DNA of 64,000 nt from Tetranychus cinnabarinus (lineage: Eukaryota; Arthropoda; Arachnida; Trombidiformes; Tetranychidae), in the NCBI GenBank assembly GCA_022266195.1, contig WHVY01000003.1:2542001-2606000 (forward strand), in the 5' to 3' direction. Made by a program: the position numbers and the translations under genes. Shown here in pieces: positions 1 to 13,210 of this stretch (positions within the stretch are counted from its first letter, which is position 1; each line of letters opens with the position of its first letter). The notes under the pieces are model-generated. The model was not told the origin of the DNA. It searched no databases and worked only from the letters and a program-made list of their open reading frames with translations.

Positions 1-1055
1 GATTCATTTGCATGTAGTCACCAATTGTTCATCCATGATCAAACGCTGTTCATAGTTATCCTTTTATAATAATCTGTTTATGCCTGTGGTTTAAGCTGTG
101 AACTAAATAGTTTAGCGTTAATGCGTTTAAAAAACAAAATGTACAATGTTAAGTCGAACCGATTAAGTTAGCTAGGAAACTGGTTAAACTGATTAACCCA
201 ATTGACTATTTAACTGGTTGAATTTTTGTCTGTGGACATCAGTGTTCATCTTCACCATCTTGTCGACACATTTCAACATATTTCATCTGATATCATATAC
301 TCGAACTTCAATCTTCACCATCAACAACCCATTTCAACCTCATCAATCAAGTAAGTCGCTATTTATTTTCATTTGATTTTCAATTTTGTTTTATGGCGCC
401 CTTAAATTAACAATCACAACCATTAATTTGCCAATTGGAAGAAAGGTTGACTCTTTGTTTCCCTATGCGATTAAAGCAAACATAACAACATAACCACCAA
501 GCAGTCATTTACCCTGTTAGCCATATATCATTGTCCCATGTGTGTGTTTTTCACTAAACATTGTGTGTGTCAATGGCTCTGTTTTATAGTATTTCATTTA
601 CACTTTCAATTAGTTTATTAATTTTTCATTAATTGCAGAAGGACAATCTTCCTTATTTACTTCTCTCTCTCTCCCTCTATACTCCTGTTGAAGGTTAATC
701 GTGGTTAAACTGTCTTGTGTTTGTTGATAGTCTTTCTCCCTATCTTTTTCCTATTAACGTTTTCAAAACATTGTCATTTGAGTTTCCTTAGGTTCAACTT
801 AACTCTTGTTATTCAGTTATTCCCTTGTTCCACTTTGACTCTGGTTAATTGTTGATTAATTTAATCCTCATTAACCAGTGTCAGTGTTGGTCAAGAGTGA
901 AACCAAAGTTACCTTTTTATTGTTTGTGTTTATCGCCTGTTTGTTGATTTGTTTACCTTTTGTGTTGTTTAAAACCTAAACGCTTATTTTGCTGCTACAC
1001 TTCGCTTTCTGTATACCAGTTCGTTGGAAAATCGAATCAATTTGTGGCAATTTGA
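1..1055 (+). promoter_or_regulatory. 5' flank and probable 5'UTR of the ERI-like exonuclease gene
   Basis: No convincing protein-coding ORF is visible. A strong donor (GTAAGT at 351) and a plausible acceptor (TTAATTGCAG ending at 638) suggest a 5'UTR intron at 351-638. The second untranslated exon would then run to the ATG at 1056. There is a short pyrimidine-rich (TCTC)n stretch near 660-680. The UTR intron is inference from splice consensus only. Confidence 0.4.
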
Positions 1056-2256
1056 ATGTCTGAATCAACTCTAAATCAACATTTTTTCTTTCAAGACTTT
1101 TCTCATCATAATTTTTTTCTACCTTTTCACTTTGATCATCAAGGAAAACAAAATCTTTGGTCCAGCTATTGGGATACTCACACTAGAATCAAATCTCCTT
1201 GTTCACCATCAAAAAAGAAACCATCAACAACTATGTATCAATTCAGAAATCCATACATAAATTATGACTATCAAACAGATTGTGATATTATTTGTGTAAT
1301 CGATTTTGAAGCTACATGTGATAATTATGGAGGTCGCCGGCCACCCAACGATGCCATCATGGAGATCATTGAGTTTCCTGCATTCATGGTGGATACAAGA
1401 ACGAGATCTGTGGTAAGTTATGAGTTTTTTATTCTAGCTGATCTATTTGTTCAAGTGCCTTCTCCTTAACAAATCATTAATATCAATTTCTTTTCTATTT
1501 TTTACAGATCTCCACATTCCATGAATATGTTAGGCCAATAATAAATCCTAAACTATCAAATTTTTGTACACAACTCACTGGTATATCTCAACATATGGTA
1601 GACCAAGCAGATCCCTTTCCAAAAGTGTTGGAGCGATTTGAAAAGAATATTGCTAGTCTTCTTATAGAGAAAAATTATCGAACCTTCGCTATTGCGACTG
1701 ATGGGTAAGTTTCTTCAATTATATCTTTTCCCAGTGATCTTGAAAAACTGGATAACATTCTAATATTTTTCTTCTTTTCCATTAGACCATGGGACATCGC
1801 TCATTTCTTAGCTCGACAATGTCAAATACATGGACTTGAGTTCCCAATATATGCTAAAAGGTGGATAAACCTGAAAAGAGTATATTCAGATTGCTATCAA
1901 GCTCATCCAGTAAGTATTAGTTGCAACCTTCATATTGATTAGTATTATAAATGCTTTTCATTAACGAGGTTAAATTCATACCTGATAACAAGAATCTAAC
2001 TCATTTTTTTTTCATTTTCCAACAGATTTGTCTTGATAATATGCTTACTACTCTTGGAATCCGCTTCGAAGGAAAGAGACATTCTGGATACTATGATGCT
2101 CTTCATATAACAAAATTATTGCTAAAGATGCTGAATGATGGTGCTATACTCACCGTTAATGAAACTTTATCTTGGGACTCAGTTAGCAGAAAATGCTGGG
2201 GTAATATGGATTGTGGTTATATACCCTACAGCCCAGTTTCAGCGATATGCCTTTAA
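1056..2256 (+). CDS. ERI1/ERI3-type DEDDh 3'-5' exoribonuclease
   Basis: The four coding exons are 1056-1412, 1508-1704, 1786-1909 and 2026-2256. All introns are GT-AG and short (81-116 nt), and the spliced product is 302 residues. Exonuclease motif I is VIDFEATCD, with catalytic Asp83 and Glu85. Motif II is in TDGPWDIAHFL, and the DEDDh His and last Asp are in GKRHSGYYDA near the end, so all catalytic positions look present. Family members (ERI1, ERI2, ERI3, fly Snipper) trim RNA 3' ends such as small RNAs, histone mRNA and 5.8S rRNA. The RWINLKRVYS stretch resembles the ERI3/Snipper branch, and no SAP domain is seen. The first 60 residues are low in conservation, so Met60 (1233) is an alternative start. 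A polyadenylation-type AATAAA lies near 2437. The next small gene begins 400 nt downstream on the same strand. Confidence 0.88.
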
Positions 2257-2656
2257 CATCAACTATTGGATCAAATAGTAGTGAATATACCAAAGAATTT
2301 TTATACAATGATATATATATACACATATACATATACAGTAATTGTCTCCAACCAAAGAATTTTTATGAACTTACTCTTTATTAAAAAAATGCGATCATGA
2401 TATCTATTTTAATATCTGAAATTCTTTTTTGCAAATAATAAACCATTTTTGATCTTATACACAATCTCTATTGATTTATGTTCACAATTGAAGGGTAGTA
2501 AGTCGTATTACTCTTCGATCATTTAAATTTTCAAATCCGTGATTAATTTAATAAAATACTATTGGAGATGAAACAAGAATTGTTGGAAAGGATTCTAATG
2601 TATTTTCACTCATCTCCAATAGACTACAATAATAAATTCAAATAAACTGTTTCACA

Positions 2657-2860
2657 ATGGCTGTATCTTCGGGCGATGGGGATAATCCTTGGAATCGAAC
2701 AAATCATGAGATAATAGAGTCAAGTGATTTAGAGATGAATAAAGTTGATAAATGGCTCATAGGATTAATTTTTGTTTTGTTTCTCCTGTTTTTATTGTTC
2801 AGTCCTTTCATTGAAAAAAATCATCCCGTGAACGTTGGATGGAAACACAAGAACGCGTGA
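2657..2860 (+). CDS. small single-pass membrane protein, function unknown
   Basis: This 67-residue ORF starts at an ATG in an AAx-ATG-G context (CACAATGGCT). It has a polar, acidic N-terminal half of about 32 residues, then one clear membrane segment (about residues 33-50, rich in L, F, I and V). A short basic tail ending in KHKNA follows. The composition is unlike chance translation of AT-rich DNA, and the layout resembles small integral membrane proteins (SMIM-like micropeptides). I do not recognise a family. It lies 400 nt after the exonuclease gene and could be its own transcript or part of a downstream UTR. With Asp/Glu outside and basic residues after the helix, the N-out/C-in orientation is likely. 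That topology is inference. Confidence 0.45.
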   Translation: MAVSSGDGDNPWNRTNHEIIESSDLEMNKVDKWLIGLIFVLFLLFLLFSPFIEKNHPVNVGWKHKNA

Positions 2861-3918
2861 TTAACTATTGTCTGTGATTTGTCAAGATACAAGCACAATT
2901 AATTTATTACAAATTACAATTTAATGGATTAGTGACATCGCATAAAAATTAGGATAAAAAGTTAACTCTACTTTCCCTCCATTATTGTAAGATATATTTT
3001 GTTTATTGTTTGTATAGAAACATGTGACTAAAAGGTTCATGGACCTTATAATCATTACAAATACATTATATTAAGCATCAAGATTGATTCTTCTCATTTC
3101 ATTTTAGTTTCAATTTTCATTTCATCCAATCAAAGGGACTAATTAATTTACAATCGCTCTATCTACATGGATTATTCATTTTTGTTTCATATTCTCTGCT
3201 CATCATTTTAGTCCTAGAAAAATTATTGGTCATTATTATTGTTATTATTATCATTATTGGTCAAACCGTTTGATCACACATCTCAGGTTTGAATTCTTGA
3301 GAAATCTTGCTTATATTAATGTTCACTCTCATTCACTAATTGCTGTTGGTCTAATTAAAATCAGTTTGGAAAACAACGAAAGAGCAACATCGATGTCAAT
3401 GACGCAAAACGTGGTTTTGTTTTTTTTAATTCACATCTGAAAAACACAATCAGCTATGTTAAACTCTTACAGAATTTAATTAGTAACTCATGTAAATCAC
3501 TTCATCACATGAACAATGGTAATAATAATAATAATTAAATTAATAAAACATGTCAATCAATCAATCAATCATTCATTCATTCATTCAATTTGTTGGTGAA
3601 GTATGATTTGGCAGTAAAGAATAGAGTGGGTGACATGTACATAATTTCTGTAAATTTGAAGACAAAAAACTGGCCAATAAATTTAAAATCACATATCTTG
3701 AGCTTTTTCCGATGGAACTACAACAAACAATTTTTGCAATGTTATTGTTATTTGATCTGTAATAAGAAAAGAAAATTGAAATTTAGTAATTTTGTTGATT
3801 CCATTGAATTTAATAATTTTCCAGAACATATTCACACAGCTGAGATGCTGATTCTCGCTTTCATGTGAAATATTGACTCGAAAATTATGTAAAAGAGTAA
3901 AACTCTCAGCTCTACGGC
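2861..3918. other. intergenic stretch with a tetranucleotide microsatellite
   Basis: This separates the convergent small ORF (+) and SLC7 gene (-). It is AT-rich without supported genes. A short tandem repeat, (CAAT)n then (CATT)n, occupies about 3553-3588, and (ATT)/(AAT) runs occur near 3237-3255 and 3520-3535. The SLC7 3'UTR presumably extends into 3690-3918. Confidence 0.6.
3553..3588. repeat. tetranucleotide microsatellite (CAAT/CATT)n
   Basis: Four CAAT-type units switch phase to four to five CATT units, giving a compound microsatellite. Confidence 0.85.
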
Positions 3919-6900
3919 TTAAGCTATTAATTTTGATAGATTGCAAATCAATGGCGGTAAAGCTTGATGTAGTTGACAGTTTAAACTATCCGTAGAAGCT
4001 ATTAACTTACAGATGAATCTTTGGAAAAATAATGGTTTATTTTTCCATGCAATGAATAACAGGTAAACAGGTACACCTGATAATATCATAATCAGACCAA
4101 AACCTGTTGATACTGGGTCTTCAATGATAGGTACAACAATGATAAATACGGTGGCAGCAATGTAAAGTATTGGATAAAATAATGGTACTTTGATGGGTCG
4201 AGCAAGATCAGGACGCTTCCATCTTAAATAAGGTACGCAGACTACAGCTAACCCGATAGCAAGCCAAGTAGAGAAGCCAACATAATCCATTAGAGCATAA
4301 ATATCCTTAAATAAGAGGTAAACCAATGAAAGTAAACACATTGCTATCACAGCAGGAACCGGTGTATGATGTTTAACTTGAATCATTGATAATAATTGAG
4401 GCATTTGATTATATTCAGCGCCTGAATAAAATAATCTGCAAGTAAAAAAGAAAAAAAGCAATTAGAAAAACTAGTTACATTATGGTAAGCATGAAATAGT
4501 TCATTAACTCTCAAAAAATTATAAATTCAAATTGTGTAAAAATATATGTCTAAATAAATTAAGTACTGAGTTAACTTTATAGTCAGAGGTTCAGTCTCTC
4601 AATCCACCCACAATCTGAAGCTTATAAAATCATGTTAGCTTGGAAGACAAACCTTGAAGATGTAAAGAGGATTCCATTGACTCCACCAAAGGTTGACATT
4701 GCAACAAAAACTGGCATAGTGTAGGCTAAAAGACTGGATACTTTTTCAGCGTAAGTCTAGAGACATGGGAAAACAATAGATATTAACAATTAATTTAGGT
4801 TGGTGATGAAAATGTTAATTTAAGAAAGATGATTATCTAATTTAACGTACCACAGCAACAGCATTAGAGGCCAACAGCTCAGGAACGGAAAGCGTCGAGT
4901 GAAATGCAACAATTGTCATGGTGTAAACAACAGTAACCAAAATACATGAGATGTAAATTGCTTTTGGTAGATTCCTAAGATCATTACGGAGAACATCGTG
5001 GGCAGATGAATGAAAATTCAGGGAGGAAAGATAAAAATGAGCAAGAAAAGGTAAAAAATAGAATTAAAAATCATTAATCAAACCAATGTTTGACAATTAA
5101 GCCTCAAGGAGCGGATGTTAAACCATTCTAGACACTAGGATTATCACATGTAATATCAAGGTTACTAATTTTGCCATCTCGTGTTTAATTTTGCAAACAA
5201 TTTTACATTAAAATAAGTATAATTTTGTTTATCATTTCCAATCAACTGAACACCTTAATTGTTTCCAAACAAACAATTAGCTGCATTAATAGCAGTGATA
5301 ATGATGATGATCAGCATCATAATTACGTTGATTATCATCATCGCTATCGATCAGTGAAGACAAATGAAAGTTTAATGGTTACAGTTATAGAAGCTTAACT
5401 TATTGAGAAAATATTAAACACATCAAATTAACTCTGGTGCACTTTGATGATATTTAATCATGATGTAAATCTTGGATGTTGGAATTAGATTAATGAGAAT
5501 TAATGTCTGCACTTTCCCAATAATGATAGCCATTTGATTTCCTATCGAGCTGAGTAGGTGTTTGCAAAGCACAAAGATTGTGAATTTAAATCAATGATGA
5601 TGACGATGATTTAACAAAACATTGTATTAATAAATAACTAACTACGTAAATAAATAATGATTGAGATGGTATAATCATTTTGATAAAATATATTGAGCTT
5701 TCATCTGAGGTTAACAGGTAAAAGACAAGGTTGCCAATATCAAGTTTGAATGTTCCGTAGACAACGTTAATCATCTTCTGTGTAGGTTGATAGATAAACC
5801 CAATTTATTCAATTCCTGACATTGTCAATATCTCATGAATTAACATGACCATTCAATTGTGATCAATTGTTATAAACCTCTAATGTAGAGAGGAGTTATG
5901 TTATTTAAAATGAAAGGTTTACCATTTCATGATATTTTTGGGTTAACTTTCAATTTAACATTAGGTAATGAATATTAAAAGATTAACTTCAGAATTTAAT
6001 TTACCAAGATTTCAGAGATTAATATTTAAATAACATTGAAAGACAAATTAATGTCATTTTAAACAAACCATTTGCTGGTAATCAATTTGACTGGAAACAT
6101 TATTGTTACAATTAATTTTAATGTGACTTAAAAAAGCAACTTTCATAAATATCGCTGAAATAATTGTTCAATTTAATTGATTTTTTCACTCAATTGCTGG
6201 GAAAATTAAATTCAAAGTTATTTGACACTTTTATTCAATTAAATGATAGCAATTCAATGAATTAACTCGAGAGTAAACAGTGTTTACAATTAAAGGATAA
6301 ATGTATAGCTAAGCATGTAAACTGGGCAAAAAAGGCTGATTAAATTAATTTATTTCTTAATTTATATTTTATCTGATGTCTTAATTTGTTTCAATTATAA
6401 TAATAATGGATGAAAGAAACAAAAAAAGCTAATAAAATCACTTGAAGAGTGGCAAAGCAACAGATAGTTGAACAAAAAGTAAGTTGAAAGCAATTTGTCA
6501 GCTTGTTCAAGAATCTCTCAGGTTGTTCAGTTTCAATGTATATTCAACCATAATTGGCATCATTTGATTTCAGTACATCTTAACCTGAAAAAGATCAAGA
6601 TTCTTGAAGAATCATGAAGCCAGAATCGATCAATAATCAATACAATGAACCAACAAGCTCCATGGTAACTGGTTAAATAAGTGTATATTGATTACTGACA
6701 ATGTTGTTGACAATTCATCTCAATGATGGTTCACCGGTTATAATCAAATAGTTTATAGTTTAAATCAACAGAATCGACTAAATCAAGTCAACAAAATTCA
6801 AAATGTTCAAACAGTTAAACCTAAAAAGATGTAAGTAAACCCAAACAGCTGTGACAAAAAACTGGTTAAATGTCAACAGGTTAAAAAGGTTAGTTTGGGT

Positions 6901-9900
6901 TGATTGTATTTCCGAGTGCAACCAAGACTGATAAGTTGTTTATGTTAATTGCTGAAGATTTCAATAAGATTAAGCTTAACAATTGGTAGTCATGGAAATT
7001 ACATTATCATTATGTTATATGTAAATAGTATTCATTGGTATCAATAAAAATACTAAACATTTTTGTACTTAGCATAACAGTAGACTTGGATTGATACCTA
7101 AAATTGTTTCAACTGTATTTAGGTGAACATCGTTGCAACCCAAGTTAATCATCATCATTCAAAGATCTATCAACATGTTATTTAGCCTGAAAGCACAAGA
7201 AATATGGAAACAAATACTCGATAGTTTAAGATGAATTTAAGATAGATAATCTTTTGATTGATCACCCATTTCAAGGTATATCTTACCCAAACTGGTGATG
7301 AATCTGGAATCAAATCATTATTTTACTGACAGCTCTAAAGGTTTAATTAACATTTTAAAATCATTAGCTTTTCCTTTCACGGCAAACTCAATTTCTTAAG
7401 GTGTGATCTAACTATTGAATGTTCATTTTCATTTCATCTTTTTTTATGGTTTCAATTGCCAATCAACTGTAATTAAAACTCAAGCAAAACCTTTGCAAAA
7501 AATGTCATCCCATAAATAAATTACATGACAAAAAATAGCTTTACATTTTCTGGTTTTAACCAAAATTTGAAACACCTAACTCAATGTTTAAATTATTACC
7601 AGTTAATGTTTGAAAAATTGTTGACTAAGATTGTTGATTGTTACTTGAGTCAAAAGTTGGTTACAATTGAGATTTGAATGGTTGACTTTCCGTAAAATCT
7701 TGGTTCATCAAGTGTTGTCTAGTAAAGTATGAAAATAATCACAATTTGATCAAATTAACAACCTGATTTCAGACTAATTGAGTGTTAACATATTAACAAT
7801 TTATCGACTTCACAATAAACCAATTGCAACAAGAATTGGCGATAAAAATGCTTATTAAGTGCAAAAACTCGTTATGTGTTAATCATTAGCTAAGACACTA
7901 ATTAACAGTTATTACCAGACAATTTATTCACGTTATTTCATTGTTATTTCATGGAAAGAAATAATTATGAAAATATGTTTGTCCATTGAAGAAGACTCAT
8001 TGTTATGAATGAAATGTAGAGTAAAAGGTTTCAATAATTTTACAATTGCTTATTGGAAAGGTTATTAATGTTGACAATCGTCACAATCTTTATCACACAA
8101 ACACACTTGAAATGATCGGCAAACTGATCAAGATCAACCAAGATCAGTTGAGTGTAAAGTGAACAACAAAAGCTAACCTCTCAATTATACCGCAATCAAA
8201 CCATTGAGTTATAAATGGCAAATCATTAAAATGTTAAAAGGTTTGATATTTCAACGATAATGTAAAGGTTTGAAACAGATAAATTGTCGCAGTGATATCT
8301 GGTGATTGATTTACGAATATGTTGGGTTGACGAAAATGAATATTGAATGATGTTCATGGGTAAACCAGAGTTGATTGAACTAAAAGGCTTTGCTCCAATT
8401 TAAGGGTCATTTTCGTCTATCAGGATATAACATTACAAGCCGAGAGTGCTAACAAATGTTAATTATGGCAATAAAAAAATTAAATTTGACTTACTTATGG
8501 GGTTCCTTAAGCTCCTCAATGACAAAATTAAGATAATTCCTGTAAATATAAAAAAACAAAAGGGAATAAATTAATCCAATTGATGGTGGGGAAATCAAGG
8601 AAAAAAGAGGATTCAATTGTTGATAATGGAAAGTGAATAACAATGTTCAAAGGACCGGCAACCAAAGAAACAAATAGGAGAGGGAAAAATGAGGATAAAC
8701 ATCTTAATAATATAACTCTTAAAACAATCAAATGGTAACCTTTTCCAATTGTTAGATCAAGTGACGCAAGATCATCTTGTGATTGAATAAATTCTGAGAA
8801 AATCAGATGAAAAAATTCAAGCAAGGGAAATAAACTTCATAATAGTATCACATGAAAGGTTTATCTATAAATAGAAAAATATGTAAATGAAGAGGACAAC
8901 ACAAAAAGTAACAACATTAGAGTTAATGAAATCACAATTCACTTTTTTGTCGGTTTGTAGTAGATCAGGTTAACTAGCTAATAAATCAAGAACATTTAAA
9001 CCAATGTAACCCAAAAGAGGGTTCACTTTTGATCGATATTTTGGGTTAAACTGCATAAATAGACAGTTAGGTTTATCAGGTTTTTTTTTTGTTGATAGTT
9101 TTTGCTGTTGGTAAATGCTTTTCCTTTGAAACATTATATGGTTATAAGAAGGGAAAAGGAAGGAAAAGGAAGGAAGGAAGAATAAGGATGATGATGCTGA
9201 TAATGATGAGGCTTCCATTTATCGCAAAAACCGTAAGTTATTTTGGATAAAGTAAAAGGTTAATAATATTGAACTGATGACACTTAAATAAACACATTTA
9301 CCTAAATCAAAGGATTGACCGTTTCGTTTGATAAAAACGATAGATGGCGATCTAATAGATTTTTGCGATAAATAAAAGGCTTCTTTTAGGGATTAATTGT
9401 TTGTTTTTTTTTGTATCAATATCTTACCATCCATTGTATGCAAATAAACCAGAATAAAAAGAAGCTGCTATCTTCGTAATTTTGGTCTCAGAGTTATCAA
9501 AATTGTAATGTTCAGTGTGGCCAAGGGATATCTGGTAGATTCCAGTTCCTATGATAAATGCCAAAGCCAATAGTTTTCCATAGGTGAAAAAATCTTGAAC
9601 TCGTGTTGACCATTTGACGTCCCAGCAGTTAACAAATGTAAGTAGCCCTGTTTGTTTCATTGAATGACAAATTATCATTAGTATTATTTATGTGTGTTCA
9701 ACTCATGTTTTTTCTCATGTAAATAAATTAACCGTATTTCTCAATAGTATTGTTTGTTACAAGATCTAACAGTCAACTGATAATTTCTTCTTATTTCTAA
9801 ACTTAGATTTGCAGATGATGATGCTTAGGAGTAAAGTGGAAGATGGTGAAGATGAAAAAAAAAAGATGAGCTACGTTTTCATTTAATATGGCAAAGTGTA

Positions 9901-10749
9901 CTTTAGCTAGCCTGAAAATGTGAATCTCTCAATGGGAAACAAGCTTTGGCTTAAGCAGGCATATTTCATTCATTTTCCTGGTTTAACTAATAATAACTTG
10001 AGTGTGAACGTTCATTAGCATTATTTTTTCGTACAACAGACTGTGAAAAATAATTCAGAGACTAAGGAAACAATCCAAGCAACATTACGAGCCATAGCCA
10101 GGGATCTGCGGTTTTCTTGTTCTACCTTGACCAATATTAACTATTTATATTGTGTCTTTAAATATAACAAAATGGTTCATTTGGTATAATTATTACAAAG
10201 ATAATTACCGATGCATACAACAGCAAGGTAACCAGTTGCTGCCTCCGGTGGATCACAATCAGGAAATAATGGCTTCAAAATATAGATGGCAAAGGTTCTG
10301 GCAACAATTGCTTGTGAACAAGGTCTCACAATTATACACTCTACCCATAAACGAAGGAAGCCCATGAAGGAACCAAATGATTCCATTATATAAGCATAAT
10401 CAGCACCACTTTTGGTAATCATGCAACCCAATTCAGCAAAACAATAGGCACCAATTAATGAATAAATACCACATGCGACCCAAACCACCAGCGATAACCC
10501 CACTGATCCAGTTGATTTGAGGACTCCTTTTGGTGATACAAATATTCCTGATCCAATTATACTTCCAACAATAACAGTACATCCATTCAAAAGAGACATT
10601 TTAGGCTTAAGGCAAACAATATCATCAGACATTTTGCTCGAACCTTTAACACCATTCAATGGTTCATTAACACTGCTGGGTGAGCTTTTAATTCCCTCTT
10701 CAACATTTTCTGCTGTTGGAATTGGACTGTATTCCTTTGTTTCGGACAT
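3919..10749 (-). CDS. LAT/y+LAT-like amino-acid transporter (SLC7 light chain)
   Basis: The six coding exons on the minus strand are 10749-10209, 9647-9428, 8539-8495, 4974-4851, 4756-4653 and 4435-3919. They total 1551 nt and code for 516 residues, the usual size for the family. The APC-superfamily substrate motif GSGIF is at residues 66-70 (TM1). LRLWVECIIVRP and VKWSTRVQDFFTYGKLLALA match SLC7A5-A8. Cys165 in FPDCDPPE is at the position that forms the disulfide with the CD98/4F2 heavy chain, so the product should work as a heterodimeric exchanger of large neutral and/or cationic amino acids at the plasma membrane. Twelve membrane segments are expected; hydrophobic stretches fit. The start is the first ATG, followed by a soluble tail of about 48 residues. 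The intron between exons 3 and 4 is 3.5 kb, far larger than others here. Confidence 0.93.
4975..8494 (-). other. large third intron of the SLC7 gene
   Basis: Its donor is GTAAGT at 8494 and its acceptor ends in CTTAG at 4975. It is AT-rich throughout. I see no nested gene, tRNA or conserved ORF in it. It could house regulatory elements, but no specific element can be supported by eye. Confidence 0.6.
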
Positions 10750-13210
10750 GGTGAGTTATTTTAATTTAATTACGAAATGTTACACTTGAACAAAAAACAC
10801 AATAATTCAAAAAACAAACGGTGAAAGGTGAAGAGGAAAAAAAGAGAGATTGATAAAGAAAGATATAAGGAGCACGCACAAAAAAATTGGTTAATTATTA
10901 CGAGGAATGATGAAATTGTGAATGAGTTGTTACAAAATATATTTGATTAACGTTGTTCAATCTCTTATTTTGCATGTTCAATATATTAATTGCTTATTAT
11001 TACCTTTTTTTACAGTTGAACCGTATTTGCGTTAACATTCACCATTCACATTGGTGAATGAAGATGCTGGTGGTTTGATGACGAATTAATCAACATGGAA
11101 AGAGAGAGTGTGTCTGGGTGAGAAGGTCTGTGTGTTTATGAGTGGGTGAGAGAGAGCAATAGAGAGAGAAAGGGAGATAAAAAGATGAAAGGAGAGAGTG
11201 GAAGGAGGGAAGGTGATGTAAAAAAAATGAAGATGAAGAGGATGATCAACAATGAAGCAAATGGTAAAAGGCAAAGGTTTAAAAGTGCGAAGTGAAATTC
11301 AGTGAAATCTAAATGAGATAGGCAGAAAGAGAAAAAGAAAGAGGTTTAGGATGATCAGGATGATTAGGAAGACAGATAGATAGTCAAAATTTAGGCAGAC
11401 TCAGAGCTATTGGCTTCCTTGGGTAAGGTAAGTTTCAAGAGGAAACTTCAGACAGACTCATTTAGCTTTTCATGCTTTAGCTTTTTTGCTTGTTATTTTT
11501 GATAATGATGATGATGATAATACACATATATTCGAGTATCACAGATGATGATGATCAGTAAGAAAGGTGTGTAAGTTTGAGGCTCTCCCGATGTAACATT
11601 TATAATCAATATAACCATTAAAAAAAAGCAATCGGAATAACAATCACAACTCTCTTAATTAGAATCAACAATAGAAGTCATTTCTCCTTTCCTTTTTCTT
11701 CACAAACATTTATAATCGTTTCCCAATACTTTTCCAATAGTCATCGATGCTGAGTTAAGATTCTGGTTTTTAAAATTCATTTCAGTCAGACCTTTTTTTT
11801 CATCATCACTATCACCAGCAGCGAAGCTATAAAATTATCGGTCACAATTTAACCACAATCAACATGGGACTTCCTACACTTTTCAAGTCTGGTTTTATAT
11901 GTCACTTTTTGCTTTACCATCGACATTTTGGTTGGTATTTACATTCAGCTAACTTCTTGATTGAGGGGAATTGAGAGATAATTTTCCCTTTTCGGTAACA
12001 TTTAGATTAATTACATTGGATTGCATCTTAAATTATGGTCAGATTAAGTCTTATTTACAAGTTAATCTTTACATTGTGAAATAATCAAAATGAAAAAAAT
12101 GCAATTTTTTCCATTAAACTAAACCTTACTGATTCAATGTTCACCTTGAATTCACTTCAATTTTGCTGCTGTTTTTTTGATTGCATTGACTTTGTGAATT
12201 TGTCACAATCAAACATGATTTGAAACATACTCATCATCACATGGTTAATTGGAAACAATTACAGTCTGACAATTAGTCTAACAATAAGTCACATTGCTCG
12301 TCAATTAGTAAATTAAATATACTTACATTTTTATTCAGCAATGTCTCGACTTTCCCTTATGTTTACCTTTTCAGCGAAACCGAAATATAAACCAAATAGA
12401 CACCAAGTCAAACATTCTTACTATTCATTATTTGTATTGTTACAATAGCTTAATTGTTGTATAATTTAGTAAATTTAATCAGCTGTAGGGCTCAATATCC
12501 TTTCTTTTGATGATTAACTTGTATACTAATATTAGTTTAGATTATTCAATGTTTATTTTACTTTTTTATTGTCATGATAAACGCTTTGAACATTATCAAA
12601 TTGATTGGTATTACCAATGGTTGCACAATGTTCATTAAAACTATCATAATTGTTATTAATAAAGTACAAGAATTTATCTAAATTGTGATCAACCATGAAA
12701 TTGGATACAAAGTTAACTCTCAGCTTAGCAAGTTAATTGTTTTTCAAAGTTCAAATTATCATTCTTTGTGTGATAAAAAATGTTGAAATCTCGGTGATTT
12801 GCAATAATGAAATTTCAAAACTGATGGTTCTTTTTTCAGGAAGTTAATCTTTAAAAGTATTTAACAATTAATATTGATTAATGTTAAATTGTTGCCTTTG
12901 TAAATGATTTTCTTGAGCCGATAGTTGTTTCGATGGTCGATAGATTGAAATTATTTGGAAGCCTTGGTTTGGCGGTAAACTAGCAAATTTTCAATTTACC
13001 TTTTCTTTCAAGAGTATCATATGTTTAATTTTGCTTTTGGTTGTTTACTAATTATTTATTAAGTTATGTGATTTTGTTTATTGTTTTTGTTTATGTTCAT
13101 GCAAAAACTTGTATCTGATGACGTCCTTTTCTATTCCTGCTTCTTGATATATCATCTTTTAATTTAATCATTGTTTATGAATATCGTGTTCCTTGAAATA
13201 ACTTGGAATA
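10750..13210. promoter_or_regulatory. shared upstream region of divergent SLC7 (-) and APC5 (+) genes
   Basis: No supported ORF lies in this 2.4 kb. A GA-rich/AG-repeat tract spans about 11098-11400 (runs of GAGAGAG and AAGAGAAAG), with a (GAT)n run near 11505-11520. The last 430 nt (12780-13210) are the APC5-proximal promoter/5'UTR. They recur at 18645-19060 in front of the APC5 pseudogene, which shows the duplicated block included the promoter. Confidence 0.55.
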
